The translations under genes and the position numbers were made by a program. DNA of 64,000 nucleotides from Pseudomonas helvetica. Lineage in GTDB: Bacteria; Pseudomonadota; Gammaproteobacteria; Pseudomonadales; Pseudomonadaceae. Positions 52,833-63,134 of the stretch are shown here, piece after piece. Where the stretch lies: contig NZ_CP150917.1 in the NCBI RefSeq assembly GCF_039908645.1, forward strand, positions 836,001-900,000, written 5' to 3'. Positions within the stretch are counted from its first letter, which is position 1; each line of letters opens with the position of its first letter. The notes below the pieces were generated by a model, which was not told the origin of the DNA, did not search any database, and worked only from the letters and a program-made list of their open reading frames with translations.

Positions 52833-54389
52833 TTACAGCCCCGGCAGACGCTGACGAATTTGCGCGACCACGGTGTCGAGGGTCCCGCTTTCATTGGTCT
52901 GAACGCGTTTGCTGCAGAGAATCTCTGCCGGAGTCAGCGGCTCGCGGCTGGCTTGTTGAGCTGCGATAACAGCCAGATTGGCGTCAGATGGATCGTTTTT
53001 GTCTGCTTGACGCTGTGCGAGCCAGCTCTCGATCACGGCTTGTGGTGCGTTGCAATCGAGGATCAGGAATGGCGCGCCGGTCGCTTCGGCGATTTTTGCC
53101 GCGTTATCGCGTTGTTCACGCTTGAGGTAAGTCGCGTCAATGACCACCGGGAAACCGGCGCGCAGAATCACGCCAGCGATTTCATGCAGGCGGGAATAGG
53201 TGCTGGCACTGGCGTCGGCGCTGTAGATACCCGCTTGCAGGTCGTTCGGTACGTGCTGTTCGCCGAACAGGCGCTTGCGCTCGACGTCGGAGCGCAGGCG
53301 AATCGCGCCCAGTGCTTCTACCAGGCGCATGGCTACGTGGCTTTTACCTACGGCAGAAACACCGTGGGTGATCGCCATGAAGCGCGATGGAATGGTGCTG
53401 TAACTTTCCGCCAGGTTGGCGTAGTTGCGGTACTGGCGCAGGGTGGTGGCGCGCTGCACCGGATCGGCCTCGGCGGGCATGCTGAACAGGGCGACCTTGG
53501 CGCGAACCAGTGCGCGGTAGGCTTTATAGAAGTTCAGCAGCTCAAGGCCCTGATAGTCGCCGGTCAGCTCCAGGTATTGGCTCATGAAGCGCCGAGCCAG
53601 GCTTTTCAGGCCACGGTCTTCAAGGTCCATCGCCAGGAAACCGGTGTCGGCATAGACGTCGGTGAAGCGGAACGGCTCGTTGAATTCGATGCAGTCGAAA
53701 ATCACCACGTTGCCGTCGATCACGGTGACGTTGCCCAAATGGATATCACCGTGGCATTCGCGGATGAAACCTTCGGCCTTACGTTGTACCAGCAGTGGTT
53801 TCAGGCGTTCGAAACTGCTTTCGGCCCAGGCTTGCAGGGCGTCGAGTTGCAGCAGGTCGGCTTTTTCGCTGAGGAACGGGCGGATTTGTTCGAAGTTCTG
53901 CCGCACCGGTGCCATGACGCTTTCAGGCGTGCCGGCTTCATGAGCTGCCGGAACCTTCGGGGTGCTCAGGTGGAACCGGGCGATCTGGGTGGCCATCTCG
54001 TCGATGTGCGCAGTCGTCAGTTCGCCATTGGCCTGCAGGTTACTGAGCAACTGGCTTTGCGGGAACTGGCGCATTTTCAGCGCGTAATCGAGCACTGGAC
54101 CGGTGCCGCCCAATTGCGGCGCTTCAATGCTGCCGGTGATCGGCAGCACTTCAAGGTACAAATCGTTGGTCAGACGCTGGTTAAGGCGCAGTTCTTCGCT
54201 GCAGAAATGTTCGCGTGACTCGAGACTGGTGAAGTCGAGGAAGCCGAAATTGACCGGCTTCTTCACTTTATAAGCATAGGGGCCAGTGAGCAGCACCCAT
54301 GAGATGTGCGTCTCGATGACCTGGAATCCCTCTACAGGATGCGGGTAGAGGGCCGGGTTTTGCAGGGCAGCGATCAAGGACTGGCTCAC
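52833..54389 (-). CDS. Bifunctional aminoglycoside-phosphotransferase-like / AAA kinase fusion
   Basis: A 518-residue two-domain protein. Seen: N-terminal APH-like kinase half (1-330) with YKVKKPVNFGFLDF, the catalytic loop CHGDIHLGNV and metal motif FDCIEFNEPFRFTDVYADTGFLAMDLE; C-terminal P-loop half (335-518) with THGVSAVGKSHVAMRLVE (Walker A of the G-x4-GKS type), VIDATYLKREQRDNA and ILDCNAPQAVIESWLAQRQ. This is the domain pair of the COG0645/COG2187 fusion proteins found in proteobacteria, of unknown substrate. Antibiotic resistance is not implied; the APH half resembles small-molecule kinases generally. Divergent from mrcB. Confidence 0.85.
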   Translation of the reverse strand: MSQSLIAALQNPALYPHPVEGFQVIETHISWVLLTGPYAYKVKKPVNFGFLDFTSLESREHFCSEELRLNQRLTNDLYLEVLPITGSIEAPQLGGTGPVLDYALKMRQFPQSQLLSNLQANGELTTAHIDEMATQIARFHLSTPKVPAAHEAGTPESVMAPVRQNFEQIRPFLSEKADLLQLDALQAWAESSFERLKPLLVQRKAEGFIRECHGDIHLGNVTVIDGNVVIFDCIEFNEPFRFTDVYADTGFLAMDLEDRGLKSLARRFMSQYLELTGDYQGLELLNFYKAYRALVRAKVALFSMPAEADPVQRATTLRQYRNYANLAESYSTIPSRFMAITHGVSAVGKSHVAMRLVEALGAIRLRSDVERKRLFGEQHVPNDLQAGIYSADASASTYSRLHEIAGVILRAGFPVVIDATYLKREQRDNAAKIAEATGAPFLILDCNAPQAVIESWLAQRQADKNDPSDANLAVIAAQQASREPLTPAEILCSKRVQTNESGTLDTVVAQIRQRLPGL

Positions 54390-54492
54390 AGGTGATCCTT
54401 CAGAGTCTGGAAAAATTCAAGGGCAACATTATGGCGGCTAGCCGGGTTAACGCAAACCTCGCTGGGCTCATGTTGATCGGGAATAAAGTGCG

Positions 54493-54498
54493 TATAAT
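54493..54498 (+). promoter_or_regulatory. -10 element of mrcB, very close to the start codon
   Basis: TATAAT lies eight bases before the mrcB ATG (54507). If it is the -10 box, transcription starts at about 54505-54507, giving a leaderless or nearly leaderless mRNA. No ribosome-binding site is visible. The -35 region is poor (TTGATC at 54473 is only 14 bases away). Confidence 0.55.
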
Positions 54499-54506
54499 CC
54501 GCCGCC

Positions 54507-56831
54507 ATGACTCGTACCCGATCCCCTCGTACCCCTAAAAAACCTCCTTCTAGCGGCCTGCGCCCCTGGTTAGGCTGGGCGCTCAAGCTCAGTCTGGTCG
54601 GCCTCGTAGTGCTGGCAGGCTTCGCGGTTTACCTTGATGCCGTGGTCCAGGAGAAGTTCTCCGGCAAGCGCTGGACCATTCCGGCCAAGGTTTATGCGCG
54701 CCCGCTCGAACTGTTCGTCGGACAGAAACTGAGCAAGGATGACTTTCTCACCGAGCTCGATGCCTTGGGTTATCGCCGCGAAAGTGTGGCCAATGGACCT
54801 GGCGCGGCATCGGTCAACGGCAATACCGTCGATTTGAACACCCGTGGGTTCCAGTTCTATGAGGGCCTGGAGCAGGCTCAACCGGTACGTGTGCGCTTCT
54901 CGGGCGATTACGTCGCCGAGCTGTCGTCGACCAACGGTTCAAAACTGTCGGTGGTGCGCCTCGAGCCGCTGTTGATCGGTGGCCTTTACCCGAAAAACCT
55001 CGAAGACCGCATCCTGATCAAGATCGATCAAGTGCCACCGTATCTGCTCGATACGCTGGTGGCGGTGGAAGACCGTGACTTCTATCACCACTTCGGTGTG
55101 TCGCCAAAATCGATCATGCGGGCCGTTTGGGTCAACACATCGGCCGGGCAAATGCGTCAGGGCGGTAGTACGTTGACGCAGCAACTGGTCAAGAACTTCT
55201 ACCTGACCAACGAGCGCAGCCTGAGCCGTAAGCTGACCGAAGCGATGATGGCGATGCTGCTTGAGTTGCACTACAAAAAGCCGGACATTCTTGAGGCTTA
55301 CCTCAATGAAGTGTTCATCGGTCAGGACGGTCAGCGCGCCGTGCACGGTTTTGGTCTGGCCAGTCAGTTCTTCTTCAGCCAGCCGCTGTCCGAACTCAAG
55401 TTGCATCAAGTCGCGTTGCTGGTAGGTATGGTCAAAGGGCCGTCCTATTACAACCCGCGTCGCTACCCGGAGCGCGCGCTTGAGCGACGCAATCTGGTAC
55501 TCGATCTGCTGGAACAGCAAGGTGTCGCTACTGCCGAGCAAGTCGCTGCGGCGAAGAAGATGCCGCTGGGCGTGACCAAGCGCGGCAGCCTGGCCGACAG
55601 TTCGTTCCCGGGCTTCCTCGATCTGGTCAAGCGTCAACTGCGCGAAGACTACCGCGACGAAGACTTGACCGAAGAAGGTCTGCGGATTTTCACCAGTTTC
55701 GACCCGATCCTGCAGATGAAGGCCGAAGCCTCGGTCAACGATACCTTCAAGCGCCTTGCCGGCCGCAAAGGTTCGGATGATGTTGAAGCGGCGATGGTCG
55801 TGACCAATCCTGAAACCGGTGAAGTCCAGGCGATGATCGGTAGTCGCCAGGCCAGCTTCGCCGGCTTCAACCGGGCGCTGGATGCCGTGCGGCCAATCGG
55901 TTCCCTGATCAAGCCGGCGGTATACCTGACCGCGCTTGAAAAGCCGAGCCAGTACACCTTGACCAGTTGGCTGTCCGATGAGTCCTTCTCGGTCAAAGGC
56001 GCAGATGGTCAGGTCTGGAAACCGCAGAACTATGATCGTCGCTCCCACGGTACGGTTTTCCTGTACCAGGGGCTGGCGCACTCCTACAACCTGTCGACTG
56101 CGCGTCTGGGCTTGGAAGTCGGTGTGCCGAACGTCCTGAAAACCCTTGGGCGTCTGGGCATCACTCGCGAGTTTCCGGCCTTCCCGTCGATGTTGCTGGG
56201 AGCGGGTGGCATGACGCCGATTGAAGTGGCAACCATGTACCAGACGCTGGCCAACGGTGGTTTCAACACGCCGATGCGCGGGATTCGCAGCGTACTGACC
56301 GCCGAAGGTCAGCCGCTCAAGCGTTATCCGTTCCAGATTCAGCAGCGTTTCGATCCGGCTTCCATCTACCTGATCCAAAGCGCCATGCAGCGCGTGATGC
56401 GTGAAGGTACCGGTAGCTCGGTTTACAACGTGCTGCCCAAGACGCTGACGCTGGCGGGTAAAACCGGTACCAGTAACGACTCGCGAGACAGCTGGTTCGC
56501 CGGTTTCAGCCAGGATCTGCTGGCAGTGGTCTGGCTGGGGCGCGATGACAACGGCAAGACGCCGTTCACCGGTGCCACGGGCGCGCTGCAAGTCTGGACC
56601 AGTTTCATGCGCAAGGCCGACCCGTTGCCGCTGGATATGCCGCAGCCGGATAATATCGTTCAAGCCTGGGTCGATTCGCGCACCGGCCAGGGTTCTGAAG
56701 CCAGCTGCCCAGGCGCGGTGCAGATGCCGTATATTCGCGGCAGCGAACCGCCTCCTGGCGCTGCGTGCGGTGGTTCAGGCCCCGCGTCAGGCGAATCGGT
56801 GATGGATTGGGTCAAGGGCTGGATGAATTAA
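54507..56831 (+). CDS. mrcB: Penicillin-binding protein 1b (MrcB)
   Basis: Class A bifunctional peptidoglycan synthase. Seen in 774 residues: cytoplasmic basic N terminus (MTRTRSPRTPKKPPS), one membrane helix (about 22-45), a UB2H domain (about 70-150), a glycosyltransferase domain with the catalytic glutamate in VAVEDRDFYHHFG and RQGGSTLTQQLVKNFYL, and a transpeptidase domain with SLIKP (active-site serine), SYN (SxN) and KTGTS motifs. UB2H is the docking site for the outer-membrane activator, here LpoP, encoded next. The start agrees with the P. aeruginosa protein even though no Shine-Dalgarno sequence precedes it. Confidence 0.96.
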   Translation: MTRTRSPRTPKKPPSSGLRPWLGWALKLSLVGLVVLAGFAVYLDAVVQEKFSGKRWTIPAKVYARPLELFVGQKLSKDDFLTELDALGYRRESVANGPGAASVNGNTVDLNTRGFQFYEGLEQAQPVRVRFSGDYVAELSSTNGSKLSVVRLEPLLIGGLYPKNLEDRILIKIDQVPPYLLDTLVAVEDRDFYHHFGVSPKSIMRAVWVNTSAGQMRQGGSTLTQQLVKNFYLTNERSLSRKLTEAMMAMLLELHYKKPDILEAYLNEVFIGQDGQRAVHGFGLASQFFFSQPLSELKLHQVALLVGMVKGPSYYNPRRYPERALERRNLVLDLLEQQGVATAEQVAAAKKMPLGVTKRGSLADSSFPGFLDLVKRQLREDYRDEDLTEEGLRIFTSFDPILQMKAEASVNDTFKRLAGRKGSDDVEAAMVVTNPETGEVQAMIGSRQASFAGFNRALDAVRPIGSLIKPAVYLTALEKPSQYTLTSWLSDESFSVKGADGQVWKPQNYDRRSHGTVFLYQGLAHSYNLSTARLGLEVGVPNVLKTLGRLGITREFPAFPSMLLGAGGMTPIEVATMYQTLANGGFNTPMRGIRSVLTAEGQPLKRYPFQIQQRFDPASIYLIQSAMQRVMREGTGSSVYNVLPKTLTLAGKTGTSNDSRDSWFAGFSQDLLAVVWLGRDDNGKTPFTGATGALQVWTSFMRKADPLPLDMPQPDNIVQAWVDSRTGQGSEASCPGAVQMPYIRGSEPPPGAACGGSGPASGESVMDWVKGWMN

Positions 56832-56847
56832 GCAAAGAGGGATTCAA

Positions 56848-57606
56848 GTGAACAAGTGGTTTATTCCAGCGGTTACGGTGACAGCCCTGGCTTTGCTCAG
56901 CGGTTGCTCCAATGTGCAGCACGGCTCGATTCCAGTGGTCGACTCCGGTACGGCCGTGTCCAACAGTGAGCGGATTTCTGCCAATGGCGGTTTCCGTAAA
57001 AGCACCGTGAAACGGCCGGCACAAGCCCAGACTCAGGCGATCCCGCAGGGTGACACTGGCGTGGTGGTAATGATCCCGGGCGGTGGCGCGACGACGTCGA
57101 CGCCAATCAGCACGCAGCCGATCAGTCCTGGCCCGACCAGTTCCGGTCCGATTACTCCGGGGACGTATGACAGCGGACCGATGCAGTCGGCACCAATCAA
57201 TCAGGGTAACTACAGCATGCCATCGACGCCGAGCGGGATTCCTCCTGCGAGCAGCGGCGGCGGTTTGTCTGCCGACGAGCAGCTTGACGGTCCGGTACTG
57301 GCCTTGCTGACCACCGCGCAGCAGCAACAGGCGAGCGGCGATCTCAATGGTGCGTCTTCCAGCCTCGAGCGTGCCCAGCGGGTTGCTCCGCGTGAGCCGC
57401 AAGTGCTTTATCGTCTGGCGCAGGTGCGCTTGGCCCAAGGTGATGCAGCGCAAGCCGAGCAGTTCGCTCGCCGAGGTTTGACGTTTGCCAATGGACGTCC
57501 GGATCTGCAGGCGAGCCTGTGGGAACTGATCGCCCAGGCGCGTGAGAAACAGGGCGACTCCGCTGGCGCGGCGCAGGCTCGTCAAAAGGCCAAGGTTTCG
57601 CTCTGA
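56848..57606 (+). CDS. lpoP: PBP1b-activating lipoprotein LpoP
   Basis: A 252-residue outer-membrane lipoprotein. Seen: signal MNKWFIPAVTVTALALLSGC with the lipid cysteine at residue 20, a long disordered proline/threonine/serine linker (about 55-140, repeated PISxGP), and a C-terminal TPR domain (145-250, LALLTTAQQQQASGDLNGASSSLERAQRVAP). Family: Pseudomonas uses LpoP, a TPR lipoprotein unrelated to LpoB, to activate PBP1b across the periplasm. It lies 16 bases behind mrcB, which supports the assignment. The start is GTG. The linker length must span the periplasm. Stop overlaps the next gene by one base. Confidence 0.88.
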   Translation: MNKWFIPAVTVTALALLSGCSNVQHGSIPVVDSGTAVSNSERISANGGFRKSTVKRPAQAQTQAIPQGDTGVVVMIPGGGATTSTPISTQPISPGPTSSGPITPGTYDSGPMQSAPINQGNYSMPSTPSGIPPASSGGGLSADEQLDGPVLALLTTAQQQQASGDLNGASSSLERAQRVAPREPQVLYRLAQVRLAQGDAAQAEQFARRGLTFANGRPDLQASLWELIAQAREKQGDSAGAAQARQKAKVSL

Positions 57607-57941
57607 TGGATGTCCGTTTTCCGAAGATCGCCGAACAGCTGCTGCTGATCGAGCGTGAGTTGCGTCTTCAGGGCTGGTGGGGCGAGGTCTCGCCAAGCGC
57701 TGAGGCGCTGGCCAGCGTCGAGCCATTTTCCGTCGATACGCTGGATTTCGAGCAGTGGCTGCAATGGATCTTCCTGCCGCGCATGAAGATCATCCTTGAG
57801 AACAACCTGCCGCTGCCGAACGCCTCGGGCATTCAGGAAATGGCCGAGATGGTCTTTGCTTCGCGTAATGTCCAGGGCAAGGATCAGCGGTTGCAAGCCT
57901 TGCTCAAAGAGTTCGATCAGCTCATCACGGCCTCCCGCTAA
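57606..57941 (+). CDS. YqcC-family small protein (DUF446)
   Basis: A 111-residue soluble helical protein of the YqcC family. Seen: QLLLIERELRLQGWWGEVSPSAEAL, the conserved EPFSVDTLDFEQWLQWIFLPRMK and LENNLPLPNASGIQEMAE. The structure of homologues is a small helical bundle; no activity is known. It starts at the last base of the lpoP stop, so it is made from the mrcB-lpoP mRNA. A link to envelope synthesis is possible from context but there is no direct evidence. Confidence 0.87.
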   Translation: MDVRFPKIAEQLLLIERELRLQGWWGEVSPSAEALASVEPFSVDTLDFEQWLQWIFLPRMKIILENNLPLPNASGIQEMAEMVFASRNVQGKDQRLQALLKEFDQLITASR

Positions 57942-57963
57942 GCCGGAAACTGCCAGTGCCTAA

Positions 57964-58386
57964 CTACTGGCAGTTATCCTTGATCTGTTTTTGTGTTTCG
58001 GTGATGCGTTCCTGACGCTGTTGGTCTGTCAGGCGACGCATCTCACCGTCGACTTCCTCACGTAACCTCGGATTGTTCTGCAGTTGAGCCAGGTTCGTTC
58101 GTGCCTGTTCGCAGAACGTCTTGAGCTGGGCTTGCTGCTCTGCGACCTGCTTTTTCACTGTGCTATCGATGGCCTGTTGATCGCCTGTCGCGCTGTTGCG
58201 CGGCGGGGTGGTCGGTTTGCCAGCGGGCAGGGCGGGTTTCACTACGGTGGTGGCTTCCTGCCCTTGAGGCGGCTGTGCATCGAAATGGGTAACGCCCTGG
58301 CCATCAATCCATGTGTAGATCGGACTGGCCATGCACAAAGGGCTCAGGCCAATCAGCAGACTGGCCGTGAAGATCAACGTTCGCAT
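57964..58386 (-). CDS. Secreted DUF4124 protein
   Basis: A 140-residue exported protein. Seen: signal peptide MRTLIFTASLLIGLSPLCMA, a DUF4124 domain (about 21-45, SPIYTWIDGQGVTHFDAQPP, the usual Y-W-D-G-x-THF pattern), then a proline/alanine-rich linker and a charged coiled-coil-like tail (KQVAEQQAQLKTFCEQ, EMRRLTDQQRQERITETQKQ). DUF4124 proteins are common in proteobacteria and their function is unknown. The ATG at 58386 sits behind AAGGAAA. It converges on yqcC and is divergent from the ilv operon. Confidence 0.85.
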   Translation of the reverse strand: MRTLIFTASLLIGLSPLCMASPIYTWIDGQGVTHFDAQPPQGQEATTVVKPALPAGKPTTPPRNSATGDQQAIDSTVKKQVAEQQAQLKTFCEQARTNLAQLQNNPRLREEVDGEMRRLTDQQRQERITETQKQIKDNCQ

Positions 58387-58492
58387 GCCGTTTCCTTGTC
58401 GTGGGTTGCGCAATTGAAGCTAACACACCTGCTGTTTATAGGTTTTTTCTTGCGTTCTCATGCGCTTAGTTCGAATAAAGCACATTGACGGC

Positions 58493-58521
58493 TTGACTTG
58501 CAGAGGGCGAAACAGAAGAAT
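58493..58521 (+). promoter_or_regulatory. Candidate ilv operon promoter
   Basis: TTGACT (58493-58498) and AAGAAT (58516-58521) are 17 bases apart; a second TTGACG lies at 58485. The start of transcription would be near 58528. Confidence 0.5.
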
Positions 58522-58785
58522 CCAAAGTCCGCTGTAGAGGGACTGCCAGAAGCAGGCCCGCTCGGCAGATCATGAGGCGCATATCCGCGCCGACCTGTTA
58601 CACCCGCAACGCGTTACCTCGCGCTGGGTGGGAAAGCCCCGCAACACTTGGGACGATCCCAATACTTGCTCAGTCAGTGCTGACGTAGTCGGCGACCACC
58701 GTCGCTCATGCTCTGCCGAGAAGTAAACCTATTAAGACCCGTCCCCTTATGTGGGCGGTATTCTGGCGTTTTAGAGGTGAACAAC
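58522..58785 (+). other. Long 5' leader of ilvIHC (possible attenuator)
   Basis: About 260 bases separate the likely promoter from the ilvI start. It contains several stems: TTGGGA-CGA-TCCCAA (around 58648-58662), GGCGCATATCCGCGCC (58574-58589) and CCGTCCC-N7-GGGCGG just before the gene. From an ATG at 58708 the ilvI frame is open upstream and its 26 codons are rich in Leu and Val ([15 protein letters not shown]...). No Shine-Dalgarno precedes that ATG. The rest of the region has no convincing gene. A regulatory leader is inferred, not proven. Confidence 0.5.
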
Positions 58786-60510
58786 GTGGAGCTTTTATCT
58801 GGCGGTGAGATGCTCGTCCGCTTTTTGCGTGACGAAGGCGTCAAATATATCTACGGGTACCCGGGTGGTGCTCTCCTTCATGTATACGATGCCCTGTTCA
58901 AAGAACCGGAAGTGACCCACATCCTGGTTCGTCACGAACAGGCTGCGACCCATATGGCTGACGGCTATGCCCGTGCTACCGGTAAAGCCGGCGTAGTACT
59001 GGTGACCTCCGGGCCGGGCGCAACCAACGCCATCACCGGTATTGCCACGGCCTACATGGACTCCATTCCGATGGTGATCATTTCCGGCCAGGTGCCTAGC
59101 ACCATGGTAGGCACCGATGCGTTCCAGGAAACCGACATGATCGGTATCTCCCGGCCGATCGTGAAGCATAGCTTCATGATCAAGCACGCGTCGGAAATCC
59201 CGGAAGTCATGAAGAAAGCGTTCTACCTGGCGCAATCCGGTCGTCCCGGTCCTGTCGTTGTCGATATCCCGAAAGACATGACCAACCCGGCCGAAAAATT
59301 CGAATACGTCTTCCCGAAAAAAGCCAAGCTGCGTTCCTACAGCCCGGCGGTTCGTGGTCACTCCGGGCAAATCCGCAAGGCAGCAGAAATGCTTCTGGCG
59401 GCCAAGCGTCCCGTGCTGTACTCGGGCGGCGGCGTGATCCTTGGCGGTGGCTCCGCGCCGCTGACCGAACTGGCGCAAATGCTCAACTTGCCAGTGACCA
59501 ACACCCTGATGGGCCTGGGTGGCTACCCTGGCACCGACCGTCAGTTCATCGGCATGCTCGGCATGCACGGTAGCTACACCGCCAACCTGGCCATGCACCA
59601 TGCTGACGTGATTCTCGCTGTCGGCGCGCGTTTCGATGACCGCGTGATCAACGGCCCGGCCAAGTTCTGTCCGAACGCCAAGATCATTCACATCGACATC
59701 GATCCGGCTTCGATTTCCAAGACCATCAAGGCAGACGTGCCTATCGTTGGCCCGGTTGAGAGCGTCCTGACCGAAATGGTCGCGATCCTCAAGGAAATCG
59801 GCGAGACCCCGAACAAGGAGTCTGTTGCCAGCTGGTGGAAGCAAGTTGACGAGTGGCGTGGTGATCGTGGCCTGTTCCCGTATGAAAAGGGCGACGGTAG
59901 CGTTATCAAGCCGCAAACCGTGATCGAAACCCTCTGCGAAGTGACCAAGGGCGATGCCTTTGTGACCTCCGACGTGGGCCAACACCAAATGTTCGCGGCG
60001 CAGTACTACACGTTCAATAAGCCGAACCGCTGGATCAACTCCGGTGGCCTGGGCACCATGGGCTTCGGTTTCCCGGCGGCGATGGGCATCAAGTTGAGCT
60101 TCCCGGATGCCGACGTCGCCTGCGTGACGGGCGAGGGTAGTATCCAGATGAACATTCAGGAACTGTCCACCTGCCTGCAATACGGTTTGCCGGTAAAAAT
60201 CGTCATCCTGAACAACGGTGTTCTGGGTATGGTTCGCCAGTGGCAGGACATGAGTTACGGCAGCCGTCACTCGCACTCCTACATGGAATCGCTGCCTGAC
60301 TTCGTCAAGCTGGCAGAGGCCTATGGTCACGTCGGCGTGCGCATCACCGACTCGAAGGATTTGAAGTCGAAGATGGAGGAAGCGTTCGCCATGAAAGATC
60401 GCTTGGTGGTGCTCGATATTTCGGTCGACACCAGCGAGCACGTCTATCCGATGCAGATCAAAGACGGCTCCATGCGCGATATGTGGCTGAGCAAGACGGA
60501 GCGTACGTAA
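58786..60510 (+). CDS. ilvI: Acetolactate synthase large subunit
   Basis: Thiamine-diphosphate enzyme for the first shared step of isoleucine and valine synthesis. Seen in 574 residues: [25 protein letters not shown], the catalytic glutamate in [42 protein letters not shown]-binding middle domain, and the ThDP-binding [29 protein letters not shown] (in part). The start is the GTG at 58786, with AGAGGTG nine bases upstream; [11 protein letters not shown] is the family N terminus. The frame stays open upstream into the leader but that part is not conserved. It is followed closely by ilvH. Confidence 0.96.
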   Translation: MELLSGGEMLVRFLRDEGVKYIYGYPGGALLHVYDALFKEPEVTHILVRHEQAATHMADGYARATGKAGVVLVTSGPGATNAITGIATAYMDSIPMVIISGQVPSTMVGTDAFQETDMIGISRPIVKHSFMIKHASEIPEVMKKAFYLAQSGRPGPVVVDIPKDMTNPAEKFEYVFPKKAKLRSYSPAVRGHSGQIRKAAEMLLAAKRPVLYSGGGVILGGGSAPLTELAQMLNLPVTNTLMGLGGYPGTDRQFIGMLGMHGSYTANLAMHHADVILAVGARFDDRVINGPAKFCPNAKIIHIDIDPASISKTIKADVPIVGPVESVLTEMVAILKEIGETPNKESVASWWKQVDEWRGDRGLFPYEKGDGSVIKPQTVIETLCEVTKGDAFVTSDVGQHQMFAAQYYTFNKPNRWINSGGLGTMGFGFPAAMGIKLSFPDADVACVTGEGSIQMNIQELSTCLQYGLPVKIVILNNGVLGMVRQWQDMSYGSRHSHSYMESLPDFVKLAEAYGHVGVRITDSKDLKSKMEEAFAMKDRLVVLDISVDTSEHVYPMQIKDGSMRDMWLSKTERT

Positions 60511-60512
60511 TC

Positions 60513-61004
60513 ATGCGGCATATTATTTCCTTGCTTCTGGAAAACGAACCGGGCGCTCTGTCTCGTGTAGTCGGCCTGTTCTCGCAGCGCAACTACAACA
60601 TCGAGAGCCTGACCGTGGCACCTACCGAAGACCCGACCCTGTCGCGTCTGACGCTGACCACTGTTGGCCACGATGAAATCATCGAGCAGATCACCAAGAA
60701 CCTGAACAAACTGATCGAAGTGGTCAAGCTGGTCGACCTGTCGGAAAGCGCTCACATCGAGCGCGAACTGATGCTGGTCAAGGTCAAGGCCACCGGCGCC
60801 CAGCGCGCCGAGATCAAACGCACTACCGATATTTATCGTGGACAGATCGTCGATGTCAGTGCCAGCGTGTATACCGTTCAATTGACCGGTACCAGCGATA
60901 AGCTCGACAGTTTCATTCAGTCGATCGGCACTGCCTCGATTCTGGAAACCGTACGCAGTGGCGTCACCGGGATTGCCCGTGGCGACAAAGTACTCAGCAT
61001 CTAA
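60513..61004 (+). CDS. ilvH: Acetolactate synthase small (regulatory) subunit
   Basis: Regulatory subunit that gives the synthase its valine feedback inhibition. Seen in 163 residues: an N-terminal ACT domain (MRHIISLLLENEPGALSRVVGLFSQRNYNIESL in part) with the glycine and asparagine of the valine site, and the C-terminal half ERELMLVKVKATGAQRAEIKRTTDIYRGQIVDVS. The ATG at 60513 starts two bases after the ilvI stop, so the two are coupled. The size fits the IlvH class rather than the short IlvN. Confidence 0.96.
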   Translation: MRHIISLLLENEPGALSRVVGLFSQRNYNIESLTVAPTEDPTLSRLTLTTVGHDEIIEQITKNLNKLIEVVKLVDLSESAHIERELMLVKVKATGAQRAEIKRTTDIYRGQIVDVSASVYTVQLTGTSDKLDSFIQSIGTASILETVRSGVTGIARGDKVLSI

Positions 61005-61043
61005 ACCAAATTAGCGAATGGCCTGAACGGCCTGGATATATAG

Positions 61044-62069
<1,026 letters not shown>

Positions 62070-62086
62070 GTCACGAGCTTGTACAG

Positions 62087-62113
62087 AAAACGCGGCTTAG
62101 GCCGCGTTTTTTC
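62087..62113 (+). terminator. Terminator of the ilvIHC operon
   Basis: AAAACGCGGC-TTAG-GCCGCGTTTTTT hairpin with a T6 tail, 18 bases after the ilvC stop. Confidence 0.95.
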
Positions 62114-62207
62114 GTTTGAGTGGTCGGTTCTGGTATAAAGCTGCATCGTTTGCGGCCGAACCGTTGTCGCAGACACCTGTCGAAACTTTCCACACCGTTG
62201 CAAGGTA

Positions 62208-63071
62208 ATGTCCATGAGCGAACGTCCCGAAGAGCCAAACCAGGCCTCTGACGCCGAAAGCCTGCTACCCATCGATGAGCATGTCGAAGAAGGGCATGAC
62301 GCTGAAGGCCGTAAAGTCCGGCATCGTGGTATCTATCTTCTGCCGAATTTGTTCACCACTGCGAACCTGTTCGCAGGGTTCTACTCCATCATCAACTCGA
62401 TGAGTGCCCAGAGCGCCTTGAGTGCCGGTGATGCTGCAAGCGCGAGCAAGTATTTTGCTTTCGCGGCGATTGCGATTTTCGTCGCCATGGTCCTCGACGG
62501 CCTTGATGGCCGGGTAGCGCGCATGACCAATACCCAAAGCGCCTTCGGTGCCGAGTACGACTCGCTGTCGGACATGGTTGCCTTCGGTGTTGCGCCGGCG
62601 TTGCTGGCATTCGGCTGGGCACTGGGGGATATGGGCAAGGTTGGCTGGATGGTTGCCTTCATCTATGTCGCAGGCGCGGCATTGCGTCTGGCGCGCTTCA
62701 ATACCCAGGTCGGCACTGCAGACAAGCGCTACTTCATCGGTCTGGCCAGTCCGGCTGCGGCAGGTGTGGTTGCAGGTATTGTCTGGGCATTCAGCGATTA
62801 CGGGATTCAGGGCTCCAAGATGTCCTTCCTGGTTGCTCTGATGGTTGCAGCCGCCGGGATGCTGATGGTCAGCAACATCAAGTACAACAGCTTCAAAGAG
62901 CTGGACCTGAAGGGGCGTGTACCTTTCGTAGCGATCCTGGCGGTGGTGCTGGTGTTTGCAGTAGTCTTCAGCGATCCGCCGCGCATTCTGCTGCTGGTTT
63001 TTCTCGCCTATGCAGCTTCTGGTCCGGTGCAGTACCTGTTGCATCTTCGTCGGCACAAAAACGCCGAGTGA
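62208..63071 (+). CDS. pssA: CDP-diacylglycerol-serine O-phosphatidyltransferase
   Basis: Inner-membrane enzyme that makes phosphatidylserine, the precursor of phosphatidylethanolamine. Seen in 287 residues: an acidic soluble head (1-40), then eight or so membrane helices and the CDP-alcohol phosphotransferase signature DGLDGRVARMTNTQSAFGAEYDSLSD, with the metal-binding aspartates D-x2-D-G-x2-A-R-x8-G-x3-D-x3-D (about residues 97-125). This integral-membrane type (type II, Bacillus-like) differs from the soluble E. coli PssA. It is downstream of ilvC, an order seen in other pseudomonads. The ATG at 62208 has AAGG upstream; a second ATG lies two codons later. Confidence 0.95.
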   Translation: MSMSERPEEPNQASDAESLLPIDEHVEEGHDAEGRKVRHRGIYLLPNLFTTANLFAGFYSIINSMSAQSALSAGDAASASKYFAFAAIAIFVAMVLDGLDGRVARMTNTQSAFGAEYDSLSDMVAFGVAPALLAFGWALGDMGKVGWMVAFIYVAGAALRLARFNTQVGTADKRYFIGLASPAAAGVVAGIVWAFSDYGIQGSKMSFLVALMVAAAGMLMVSNIKYNSFKELDLKGRVPFVAILAVVLVFAVVFSDPPRILLLVFLAYAASGPVQYLLHLRRHKNAE

Positions 63072-63134
63072 TGTAATTTCCCCCATACTCCGCAGTCTAT
63101 TGGTGCATCTGTCCTCCAATTCTGCGGAGTTGCC

